Shown: positions 41,015-48,029 of the stretch, piece by piece
How positions within the stretch are numbered: the stretch's first letter is position 1
Layout of the letters: each line of letters begins with the position of its first letter
Source of the DNA: CBDANO01 sp965197665
Lineage (GTDB): Bacteria; Chloroflexota; Dehalococcoidia; Lucifugimonadales; UBA3495
Direction: 5' to 3'
Length of the DNA stretch: 64,000 nucleotides
Assembly (NCBI GenBank): GCA_965197665.1
Contig: CBDANO010000005.1
Coordinates: forward strand, 372,001-436,000
Notes under the pieces: model-generated
Seen by the model: only the letters and a program-made list of their open reading frames with translations
What the model was told of the DNA's origin: nothing
Databases searched by the model: none
Translations under genes and position numbers: made by a program

Positions 41015-42343
41015 GTGGGAGAGAAATCAAACGCTGAGCGTGTGAGTATCGGCTGCGCATTGCTAATATGGAAGCCCATCGTGTCCCTAATTCTAGGGGT
41101 GATAGTATTCTTGGGCTTCTTGCTACTCTTGCTTACAGGTACCATTCCGGACAAGCTCGCCGATGCCCAGTTCTACTCCGATATCATTTCCGGTGAGGAT
41201 ACGTACAATCGAATTTACGACGAAGTGCTGGTCGACCCGGAGTTGGAAAGCACCGCCCGGGACCTGTTAGGTGACTTCCAAGTAGCCAATCAAGCCGAGA
41301 CCGTCGAGTTGCTTAGACAGATCATCCCGCCGGCGTACCTGCAGTCCCAGGTGGAAGACTCCATTCAACGGGCTGTTGACTATTTCAACGAAGACTCGGA
41401 GTCTCTGGAGTTGCACGTGGATTTGGGGCAGCCCATCGATGGCATCAAACCCGCCTTGTTCCGTTACATCGACCAGCGAATCGATGGACTGGCCGAAGAA
41501 GACTCGGGGCAATTGGAGTGTACTCCCCAGGGAGTGCGGGAGGCCGCCAACCGGTACCAAGAGCGCTGGGGCCAGCTTGCCGCCGGGGTAGTCCCGGAAA
41601 GCGTCCCATCGCTAAGCTCTTTCGACCACTCTTGCCGGCAAGCCATATTTCAAGTTGCTTTCGACCTTGCGGTCCGGTCCGGTGCGCTGGATGAGAGGGC
41701 CAAGCAGGGGCTACTGGCCCAAGGCCCGCAAATAGAGCAGGCCTTCGTCGACGGCGACACTCACAGAGTCTTGAAACTTGCGGCCCGGCCCATAGCTACC
41801 CCTTCGATGGATGACGCTATTCTTCGCATAAGAGAAGAGTTGGACGAGGGTGACCGGCTGGACCTGATGCACCGGGCCGCAACCTGGAATGATAGCATTA
41901 CCGAGGCGGAACTCCGGTCCGGCCTAGACAGCATACGTGATGGCGTTGGCAGAGGACGGAAGTTGGGCAAAGGAGTTGCGCTGGCCATGCTGATCGGTGG
42001 GTCCATCCTCTTGGGGCTGGTCCATTTTCCCAGCTTGAAAAACGGGCTCCGCTGGCCCGGTTTGACGCTGCTGTTGACCGGCGTCGTTTCCTTCGTTGGC
42101 GCCAAGGGGTTGGAGTCTCAACTCCCCGACCGCTTGCGGTCCCTAGTGGAGTTGGATGCCGGCTCGGCCTTGGGAGCGCCGCCGTCGGTCTCCGAGTTAG
42201 GCGGCGACCTAGCGGCTTCTTTCGGGGACCGGCTCATCGGCGGCTTGGCTTCCGTGGCGCTGATCGTCCTTATCGTCGGCGCCGTGATGTTCGTTGCATC
42301 CTTCTTCACCGGCTACGTGATTTCCCGCTACAAGCTGCGATGA
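41015..42343 (+). CDS. Uncharacterised membrane protein with a large external domain
   Basis: A 442-residue protein: one hydrophobic segment at about residues 13-42 (GCALLIWKPIVSLILGVIV then GFLLLLLTG), a long soluble middle of about 270 residues rich in Asp and Glu, then three hydrophobic segments near the end (VALAMLIGGSILLGLVHF, GLTLLLTGVVSFVGA, GLASVALIVLIVGAVMFVASFF). No known family motif. The middle includes a Cys pair (LECTPQG, FDHSCRQ). The GTG at 41015 is supported by GGAG/GGGTGGG-like sequence but is not certain. It may be an envelope or secretion-related protein. Its function is unknown. Confidence 0.6.
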   Translation: MGEKSNAERVSIGCALLIWKPIVSLILGVIVFLGFLLLLLTGTIPDKLADAQFYSDIISGEDTYNRIYDEVLVDPELESTARDLLGDFQVANQAETVELLRQIIPPAYLQSQVEDSIQRAVDYFNEDSESLELHVDLGQPIDGIKPALFRYIDQRIDGLAEEDSGQLECTPQGVREAANRYQERWGQLAAGVVPESVPSLSSFDHSCRQAIFQVAFDLAVRSGALDERAKQGLLAQGPQIEQAFVDGDTHRVLKLAARPIATPSMDDAILRIREELDEGDRLDLMHRAATWNDSITEAELRSGLDSIRDGVGRGRKLGKGVALAMLIGGSILLGLVHFPSLKNGLRWPGLTLLLTGVVSFVGAKGLESQLPDRLRSLVELDAGSALGAPPSVSELGGDLAASFGDRLIGGLASVALIVLIVGAVMFVASFFTGYVISRYKLR

Positions 42344-42452
42344 GTCCCGTGGATAGCCCCGTTGAGTATCTTGCGGCGAAGAATCGCAAAAGCCCGGTCA
42401 GCAAAACGGCGCGGGGGTCGAGAGCAAAGGTCTCAGCGGCGGGAAGCATGGG

Positions 42453-43394
42453 CTACAGGCTGGCATCCAGGAAACTAGGGTAACCTCGAATGAATTCGCC
42501 GCCCGACTGAGGGCGGCGCCCCTCCATCTGCACGGTGTTTAAGCCTAGTACGCCCTCCCCCGTGACCACGCCAATCACGGTGGGGCCGCCGGGAGTGAGT
42601 ACGACCCGGCCCGGTTCGGCTGGAATGGAGGCCGCGGCCGGCAGCGAAACCAGGTCCAGAAGCTTAATAATTTTGCCGTCCCATGCGGTAAAAAGTCCCG
42701 GCCAAGGGCTGAAAGCCCGCGAGCGGCGTTCCAAAGCAGCCGCCGGAAGTGTCCATTCGGCCTCCCCGTCGCTGCGTTGCAGCTTACGGGTCGTGGTGGC
42801 CCGGGCCTCTTCTTGGGGTTGGGCCGTCAACCGGCCCCCTATCCAAGGCTCAAGGGACTCGAGCAATACTCCGGCGCCCAATCTAAACAGGTCCGCGGTA
42901 AGGGATTCAGCGTCCTCCCTGCCTGATAGAGAGTGTTCTCGCTGGCAAATGATAGGTCCCGTGTCCATGCCCTCGTCGAGTAGCATGAGCGTGATTCCGG
43001 TGGCCTGTTCTCCGTCCAGGATAGCCGCCGCCACGGGCGACGGTCCCCGGTACCGGGGCAATAGGGACGGATGCAGGTTCAAGCAGCCGTGGGCCGGCGT
43101 GTCGAGCACCGGCGGCGGCAATAATTTGCCGTATGCCGCGACTACGATGACGTCGGGCCCCAGTTCGGATAGCTCTGACTGGACCTCTTCCGGCCGGAGG
43201 CTGGTCGGTTGGTAGACGGGCAGGCCCCGGGCGAGGGCAAAGCCCTTGACCGGGGGCGGCTCCAGGGGCCGGCCCCTTCCGGCGGGGCGGTCCGGCGGCG
43301 TGTAAACGGCGGCCACCTCGACCCCTCGGGCCGCGGTCAAAGCCTCAAGGACGGGGACCACGTACGCTGGGGTGCCCATGAAGACAAGGCGCAT
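42453..43394 (-). CDS. fmt: Methionyl-tRNA formyltransferase
   Basis: The 313-residue enzyme formylates Met-tRNA(fMet) for translation start. N-terminal MRLVFMGTPAYVVPVLEAL; the 10-formyl-THF site and catalytic triad lie in CLNLHPSLLPRYRGPSPVAAAILDGEQATGITLMLLDEGMDTG (the Asn, His and Asp residues are present); the C-terminal OB-like domain follows. Normal length. Often paired with def, but no peptide deformylase is adjacent. It diverges from the rpsP region across a 740-base gap. Confidence 0.96.
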   Translation of the reverse strand: MRLVFMGTPAYVVPVLEALTAARGVEVAAVYTPPDRPAGRGRPLEPPPVKGFALARGLPVYQPTSLRPEEVQSELSELGPDVIVVAAYGKLLPPPVLDTPAHGCLNLHPSLLPRYRGPSPVAAAILDGEQATGITLMLLDEGMDTGPIICQREHSLSGREDAESLTADLFRLGAGVLLESLEPWIGGRLTAQPQEEARATTTRKLQRSDGEAEWTLPAAALERRSRAFSPWPGLFTAWDGKIIKLLDLVSLPAAASIPAEPGRVVLTPGGPTVIGVVTGEGVLGLNTVQMEGRRPQSGGEFIRGYPSFLDASL

Positions 43395-43569
43395 ATCTAA
43401 AGTTGCTTTGGAGTAGGGGTCCCGGCTGAGGAACGCGGGGTCTTTCGAAATCAGCCGCCCTTGAGGAGCGCCCTTACAGGCGCCGGCTCTGGATTCCGCA
43501 GGAACGGCAGCGCCGGCGAGTCAACAATTGCCAACAGTCGAAAGACCCTTATACGGACGCCGGTTTTCC

Positions 43570-43599
43570 TTGACAGGGCGTCCCGCCCGTTGCTAGAAT
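43570..43599 (+). promoter_or_regulatory. Sigma70-type promoter for the 23-codon ORF/RNA
   Basis: TTGACA (43570-43575), 18 bases, TAGAAT (43594-43599). Transcription would start near 43606, giving a 50-base leader with an SD before the small ORF. Confidence 0.65.
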
Positions 43600-43655
43600 G
43601 CGTCCACGCTTAGCCGGAATTCAGAAGCGGAATTTAGAAAAGGAGGTGATCGCGC

Positions 43656-43727
43656 ATGGAAGATAGTTTAACATGCAGGGGCGATGGTAGGCATCTGTCT
43701 GGACACGACGAGGTGATCGTCTCCTAG
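43656..43727 (+). CDS. Possible 23-residue peptide with an exceptional Shine-Dalgarno
   Basis: An ATG (43656) is preceded by AAAAGGAGGTGATC, almost fully complementary to the expected 3' end of 16S rRNA, with four bases between. The predicted product is MEDSLTCRGDGRHLSGHDEV plus three residues, ending at TAG 43727. The peptide is hydrophilic, with one Cys and no signal. It lies on its own promoter and overlaps the left arm of a large foldback. It could be a leader or regulatory peptide, or the ribosome site may matter more than the product. The coding claim rests on SD quality alone. Confidence 0.4.
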   Translation: MEDSLTCRGDGRHLSGHDEVIVS

Positions 43728-43788
43728 GCAATCTAGCGAACATACGAGAACCCGTTGTCGGGCCCAGGCCAATGTCTACCATCGCCCC
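43678..43788 (+). ncRNA. Foldback RNA element with a 17-bp helix
   Basis: GGGGCGATGGTAGGCAT (43678-43694) pairs with ATGTCTACCATCGCCCC (43772-43788) as a continuous 17-bp RNA helix with one G-U pair. The 77-base loop holds GACGA-GGTGA-TCGTC and CCCG-TTGT-CGGG stem-loops. The whole is downstream of a good promoter. No match to a known family was recognised, so the ncRNA call is inference. Confidence 0.45.
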
Positions 43789-44010
43789 TTGTACCGGAAG
43801 CACGGAGGGCGAGTTCGCCGGCAGTATGGCTGGGCCCGATCTATTTAACTGGCCATGAATCCGGGTTCAACTTTGGACTCGGCCCACCTCCCGGCGGGGG
43901 GGAGGGGGGCTATAGTAGATGATCGTGAGTCATCCCGAATTTTGGCAACAGGCTATAATCGGTAAAAGAACAGCTTGCAAGAAAGACTCCGCCCGGTGGA
44001 CTGGAAATGA

Positions 44011-44036
44011 CCCCGGCACGTCCGGGGCTTTTATTT
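44011..44036 (+). terminator. Intrinsic terminator upstream of the rpsP promoter
   Basis: CCCCGG, a five-base loop, CCGGGG, then CTTTTATTT. A textbook G/C stem with a T-rich tail. It would end transcripts coming from the promoters at 43570 or near 43954. Confidence 0.7.
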
Positions 44037-44068
44037 GGTCTTTGCGAAGGCGGTGACCTAAGCCGTGA

Positions 44069-44097
44069 TTGACAACAACGCACCCCCGGCTTAAAAT
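44069..44097 (+). promoter_or_regulatory. Promoter of the rpsP-khpA-rimM operon
   Basis: TTGACA (44069-44074), 17 bases, TAAAAT (44092-44097). It starts about 40 bases upstream of the rpsP ATG, just after the terminator. Confidence 0.72.
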
Positions 44098-44138
44098 CCT
44101 CCCAGGATAGCCGACAGGCTACGGTATTCGGAGAATAG

Positions 44139-44567
44139 ATGTTAAGAATCCGTTTGAGAAGGGTGGGGAAGAAAGGGAAACCGTCGTACCGGATCGTTGT
44201 TGCGGACGCTACCGCGCCTCGTGACGGCGGCTACCTTGAATGGATCGGCAACTACGACCCTATGGCAGACCCGCCGGCCGTCACGTTGAAAGAGGACCGG
44301 GCCGTCCAGTGGCTGCAAAAGGGGGCGCAACCCTCTGACGCGGTCATGCGGATTCTGGACAAGCAAGGCATTCTGCAACGCCCCCAATCCTTCAAGAGCG
44401 CCGCTCCTTCCAAAGCCGCAGAGACTTTCCAGTCCGGAGTCCCCACGGTCAGCGTCGCCCCCGTGGTCGCAACCGTCTCAGAATCGCCGGCTGCGGAAGC
44501 CGAAGGACCCGACGCCGGAGAGGAAGCAATTATCGAGGAGTCATCCGGCGAGGCTCTTGAAGAATGA
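44139..44567 (+). CDS. rpsP: 30S ribosomal protein S16, with an acidic C-terminal extension
   Basis: 142 residues. The first about 85 match S16 (MLRIRLRRVGKKGKPSYRIVVADATAPRDGGYLEWIGNYDPMADP, then WLQKGAQPSDAVMRILDKQGIL), a 30S assembly protein. The remaining about 55 residues are an extension rich in Ala and Glu (ending EEAIIEESSGEALEE), absent from the usual 80-90-residue form but seen in some other phyla. GGAG lies six bases before the ATG. Its end overlaps the start of the KH-domain gene by four bases (ATGA). Confidence 0.95.
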   Translation: MLRIRLRRVGKKGKPSYRIVVADATAPRDGGYLEWIGNYDPMADPPAVTLKEDRAVQWLQKGAQPSDAVMRILDKQGILQRPQSFKSAAPSKAAETFQSGVPTVSVAPVVATVSESPAAEAEGPDAGEEAIIEESSGEALEE

Positions 44568-44791
44568 AAGAGCTGATCGAGTATATTGCTCGCTCCCTGG
44601 CCAGCAATCCGGACGCGGTGCAAGTCACCGAGACCGTCGAGGACGGGCGAGTGATTCTTAGCCTCGAAGTTGCCCAAGAGGATAAAGGCAAAGTCATCGG
44701 CCGCCAGGGCAGGGTAGCCCAAGCCATGCGCGTGTTGTTGCGCGTGGCGGCCGTGAAGAATGGCACCCACGCGGTGCTGGAGATAGTCTAG
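44564..44791 (+). CDS. khpA: KH-domain RNA-binding protein KhpA
   Basis: 75 residues, a single KH domain: MKELIEYIARSLASNPDAVQVTE and the RNA-binding loop DKGKVIGRQGRVAQAMRVLLRVAAVK with its GxxG motif (GRQG). KhpA usually acts with KhpB/Jag in RNA metabolism and division. The position directly after rpsP, with a 4-base ATGA overlap, is the conserved one for this family, and rimM follows 51 bases later. Confidence 0.95.
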   Translation: MKELIEYIARSLASNPDAVQVTETVEDGRVILSLEVAQEDKGKVIGRQGRVAQAMRVLLRVAAVKNGTHAVLEIV

Positions 44792-44842
44792 GGTCCGGCC
44801 AAAGGAACACCGCCGCCCCGTGTTCCCCGGTCGGAATGCGCC

Positions 44843-45358
44843 GTGTCAGAACCCCCCATCGAACCATCTTCGCCGATCACCGTCGGTCATGTGATAAGCC
44901 TCCACGGCGTTTCGGGCACCGTCAAAGCCAGAGTCCTAAGCGACGTGGCCGACCGCTTCGACGCAGGCCGTACCCTCTATGTTCACAGTACTCCTTACTC
45001 CATCGAATCATCCGCCAGAATCCCCAAGGGACAAGTAGTCCTGAAATTCCACGGCGTAGATTCGCCCGCCGCAGCCCAATGCTTGGTCGGGGCGGATATA
45101 ACCGTACCTGAGGCCTCCGTTCCTTCGTTACCCGACGGCGAGTATTTCCACTTCCAGCTATTAGGCTTACGGGTCTTCACCGACGAAGGCGAATATCTGG
45201 GTGAGTTGAACGACATTCTTGAGACGGGCAGCAACGATGTCTACGTGGTATCGAAGGGTACGGGTGAGTTGCTGATTCCCGCTTTGGCTGAGGTTGTCCG
45301 AGAAGTCCACGTTTCCGACCGCAGAATGGTGGTCCGGCTGCCGCCCGGCCTTCGCTAG
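44843..45358 (+). CDS. rimM: Ribosome maturation factor RimM
   Basis: 171 residues: an N-terminal RimM domain (PSSPITVGHVISLHGVSGTVKARVLSDVADRFDAGRTLYV) and a C-terminal PRC-barrel (GLRVFTDEGEYLGELNDILETGSNDVYVV, then LLIPALAEVVREVHVSDRRMVVRLPPGLR), the normal layout. It assists 30S assembly through S19. Start GTG 44843. In most bacteria trmD and rplS follow rimM; here neither is present and yebC is next, after a 245-base gap. Confidence 0.94.
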   Translation: MSEPPIEPSSPITVGHVISLHGVSGTVKARVLSDVADRFDAGRTLYVHSTPYSIESSARIPKGQVVLKFHGVDSPAAAQCLVGADITVPEASVPSLPDGEYFHFQLLGLRVFTDEGEYLGELNDILETGSNDVYVVSKGTGELLIPALAEVVREVHVSDRRMVVRLPPGLR

Positions 45359-45364
45359 ATGTCT

Positions 45365-45393
45365 TTGACCGTCAATCTGGCCGGTGCTAAAAT
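45365..45393 (+). promoter_or_regulatory. Promoter upstream of yebC
   Basis: TTGACC (45365-45370), 17 bases, TAAAAT (45388-45393), starting just after the rimM stop. It would give a leader of about 200 bases before yebC. Confidence 0.6.
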
Positions 45394-45603
45394 CCCTTTA
45401 CCGGGTCGCTCCATTCCCAAACCGGCGCGGCGAGTAGCCTCAAAGGGTGCCAGCTCAAAACGAAGACACCCAGGCCGTACCGGGCCATACAATAATCAAG
45501 AACGAATCAAGAACTACAAGGGCTGCCGGAGCCGCGGCGGTCCCATCGCCGCCGACCAACTCGGGCCGTCCGGCCAACTCCATCCGGTGAGGAGACGTGA
45601 ACG

Positions 45604-46368
45604 ATGTCAGGCCACTCCAAATGGTCAACCATCAAACACCAGAAGGGCGCCGCCGATGCTAAACGGGGCGCGATGTTCACCAAGCTCAGCCGGGACATCG
45701 CCTTGGCCGTGCGCGACGGAGGCGGTCCCGACCCGGACATAAACTTCCGCCTTCGCTTGGCCGTGGACAAAGCCAAGAGCAATAATATGCCTCAAGACAA
45801 CATCGCCAGGGCAATCAAACGGGCCAGCGGCGACGGCGACAGCAACGAGAACCTGGAACAGGTCATGTACGAAGGGTACGGGCCGGGCGGGGGGGCCATT
45901 CTTCTTCAAGCCTTGACGCCCAACCGGAACCGCACTGCCGCCGATGTCCGCTCCGCTTTCAGCAGAGGGGGCGGCAACCTGGGAGAGAGCGGGTGCGTGG
46001 CTTGGAATTTCGAGTCCAAGGGGTTGATAACCCTGGAGATAAACGACGAGGCCAGGGGGGAAGAAGTGGGCCTTCTAGCCATCGACGCCGGGGCCGACGA
46101 CGTGAAGATGGAGGATGGCCTGCTGGAGATCTTCACCATCCCGGAGGAACTTCTGGAGGTGCGGCGGGTAGTGGAGTCGGCGGGAGCCGCCCCCGGTTCC
46201 GCGGAAATCTCCATGGTGCCCAAGTCAACGGTTCTGCTGGGAGAAAAAGAAGCGGAGCAGACCCTAAAGTTGCTGGACAACCTGGAGGATTTAGCCGACG
46301 TCCAGAAGGCCTACACCAACGCTGATTTTCCCCCTGAAGTCCTCGAAAAATACCAGGAAACGCTATAA
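45604..46368 (+). CDS. YebC/PmpR-family protein (TACO1 type)
   Basis: 254 residues with the family N-terminus MSGHSKWSTIKHQKGAADAKRGAMFTKLSRDIALAVRDGG and the block NMPQDNIARAIKRASGDG. Complete and of normal length. The family was first described as transcription regulators and is now also linked to relief of ribosome stalling at proline stretches. It is next to ruvC and ruvA, a conserved arrangement. The ATG at 45604 is preceded by GGTGAGGAGACG. Confidence 0.95.
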   Translation: MSGHSKWSTIKHQKGAADAKRGAMFTKLSRDIALAVRDGGGPDPDINFRLRLAVDKAKSNNMPQDNIARAIKRASGDGDSNENLEQVMYEGYGPGGGAILLQALTPNRNRTAADVRSAFSRGGGNLGESGCVAWNFESKGLITLEINDEARGEEVGLLAIDAGADDVKMEDGLLEIFTIPEELLEVRRVVESAGAAPGSAEISMVPKSTVLLGEKEAEQTLKLLDNLEDLADVQKAYTNADFPPEVLEKYQETL

Positions 46369-46404
46369 GCCCGCGATAACCGGTGCCGCCGGGGATGGAG
46401 TAGG

Positions 46405-46926
46405 ATGAGGGTTCTTGGGATTGATCCCGGCACGCTGCGCATGGGGTACGGCGTGTTGACATCTGGGCCTTACCCCGAAGCCGATGATTATGGGGTCATC
46501 GCCCTCCCCAACACCATGCCCTTAGAGAAACGCCTCTACCAACTGTATACTCATGTCCTCAACCTCATCAGCGTGTTCGGCCCCACCGCCGTTGCCGTGG
46601 AGCAACCCTACGTGGGAAAGGGAGAACGGCGGTTCATTGGGCCGGCCATAGCCGTCGGTCAAGCCCAAGCGGTGGTGTTCATCGGGGCTGCGAGCCAGGC
46701 ATTGCCGGTGTTCAGCTACACCCCGGCCCAAGTGAAGCGCAGCGTGGTGGACTACGGCGCGGCCTCGAAGGAACAGATGCGGCAAACCATAGCGGCCACT
46801 CTGAGGCTGTCCGAAATCCCCGCGTCCGACGCCGCTGACGCCCTGTCGGTGGGCTTGTGTCATTTGGTACAGCTACAGGCGAGAGAAGCCTTGGACCGGG
46901 AAATTACACCCGGCACCGAACGATAG
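46405..46926 (+). CDS. ruvC: Holliday junction endonuclease RuvC
   Basis: 173 residues. Catalytic acidic residues are seen: Asp7 in MRVLGIDPGTLRMGYG, a Glu in TAVAVEQPYVGK, and Asp residues near the end in IPASDAADALSVGLCHL. Normal family length. It cleaves Holliday junctions produced by homologous recombination, together with RuvAB. It lies 36 bases after yebC and 14 before ruvA. Confidence 0.96.
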   Translation: MRVLGIDPGTLRMGYGVLTSGPYPEADDYGVIALPNTMPLEKRLYQLYTHVLNLISVFGPTAVAVEQPYVGKGERRFIGPAIAVGQAQAVVFIGAASQALPVFSYTPAQVKRSVVDYGAASKEQMRQTIAATLRLSEIPASDAADALSVGLCHLVQLQAREALDREITPGTER

Positions 46927-46940
46927 AAGAGAGTTAGCCG

Positions 46941-47525
46941 GTGATCGTCAATGTCCGGGGCATCCTCGAAGCCGCCGGCCCCGATTGGGTGCACGTCCAA
47001 GTGGGTGGAGTGACTCTTCAGTTATTCGTACCCGCCGCCTCTATCAGCGAGTTGGGCCCTCCGGGTACCCAAGTCAGCCTGCATACGCAGCTTAGGGTGC
47101 GGGACGAAGTACCCGTGTTGTACGGATTTACAACGCCGGCGTCGGCGGCGATGTTTCAACTGCTGAATGGCGTGTCCGGGGTTGGTCCACGACTGGCGTT
47201 GGCCCTACTGTCGAACCTGAGCCCGGGCCGCTTGCAGCAAGCCATAGCCTCGGCTGACGTCGTTACTCTTGCCTCCGCCCCCGGAGTGGGTCGCCGGACC
47301 GCGAGCCGTATCGCTCTGGACCTGAAGGGCAAGGTGGAGATTGAGGACGCCGGCGTGATGGCGCCGCAGACCGGGGATGACTTGGAAGTAATAGCCGCCC
47401 TCACCGCTTTAGGCTACTCCTCCAACGAGGCAAAGCGGGCGGTAAGCAACCTGGAAGGCGGGCCGGAACTCACGCTGGAAGACCGGGTACGGCTGGCCTT
47501 GCAGCAGTTCGGAGCGGGAGAGTGA
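46941..47525 (+). CDS. ruvA: Holliday junction branch-migration protein RuvA
   Basis: 194 residues: domain I OB fold (MIVNVRGILEAAGPDWVHVQVGGVTLQLFV), helix-hairpin-helix motifs in LLNGVSGVGPRLALALLSNLSPG and LASAPGVGRRTASRIALDLKGKV, and a C-terminal domain III (LEVIAALTALGYSSNEAKRAVSNL). GTG start with GAGAG upstream. The ruvB that normally follows is absent; a retropepsin-like gene comes next. Confidence 0.95.
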   Translation: MIVNVRGILEAAGPDWVHVQVGGVTLQLFVPAASISELGPPGTQVSLHTQLRVRDEVPVLYGFTTPASAAMFQLLNGVSGVGPRLALALLSNLSPGRLQQAIASADVVTLASAPGVGRRTASRIALDLKGKVEIEDAGVMAPQTGDDLEVIAALTALGYSSNEAKRAVSNLEGGPELTLEDRVRLALQQFGAGE

Positions 47526-47648
47526 GCCTCAGCAGCAACTAGCGCAAGCGCCTTGACGCCAGGTATCATGTACTTGGCCCCGGTCAATCGAATCATAGGG
47601 TATAAGATACTTGAGTTGCTTTCTGAACAATGAACCGTGGGGTGAACC

Positions 47649-48020
47649 GTGGGAATCTTTCATCACGAAATAACTCTGCTGGCATCCAACGGGTCCGGTG
47701 CGGAGACGGTCAAGGCCTTGGTCGACACCGGCTCAACCTTCACGTCGATTCCAAGCGCCCTATTGACGCGGTTGGGCGTCATTCCTCAGCGCACAGTCCG
47801 CTTGAGGTTAGCCACCGGAGAAGTAGTAGAGCAGCGGACCGGCGAGGTGACGGCGGAGCTGGACGGAGTCCGAGCTACCGTGATATGTGTCTTCGGCCCG
47901 CCGGATTCTCCGGCCCTTATTGGAGCGCATACATTGGAAGCGTTTTTGTTGGCCGTGGACCCCATTGAGCAGCGTCTAGTACCGGCGGAGGCCCTATGGC
48001 TGCTTCATGTGGACGGGTAA
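47649..48020 (+). CDS. Retropepsin-like aspartic protease-type protein
   Basis: 123 residues with the aspartyl-protease core: KALVDTGSTFTSIPSALL (DTGS active-site motif), then TGEVTAELDGVRATVICVFGP and ALIGAHTLEAFLLAVDP (the LIGxxxL flap/hydrophobic motif). This matches clan AA bacterial retropepsin-like proteins, which act as homodimers and have been found as membrane or intracellular proteases. GTG start. It lies between ruvA and uvrB, nine bases before uvrB, so it is possibly on the uvrB transcript. Substrate unknown. Confidence 0.82.
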   Translation: MGIFHHEITLLASNGSGAETVKALVDTGSTFTSIPSALLTRLGVIPQRTVRLRLATGEVVEQRTGEVTAELDGVRATVICVFGPPDSPALIGAHTLEAFLLAVDPIEQRLVPAEALWLLHVDG

Positions 48021-48029
48021 AGGAAAAAG

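Larger units (their letters stand above)
43395..44138. other. 744-base intergenic region with two promoters, a 23-codon ORF and a terminator
   Basis: Between fmt (minus) and rpsP (plus). It contains a strong plus promoter (43570-43599), a short ORF with a near-perfect SD (43656-43727), a 17-bp RNA-type foldback (43678-43788), a consensus -10 TATAAT at 43954-43959, an intrinsic terminator (44011-44036) and the rpsP promoter (44069-44097). This is the most densely organised non-coding stretch of the window. No known RNA family was recognised. Confidence 0.6.
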
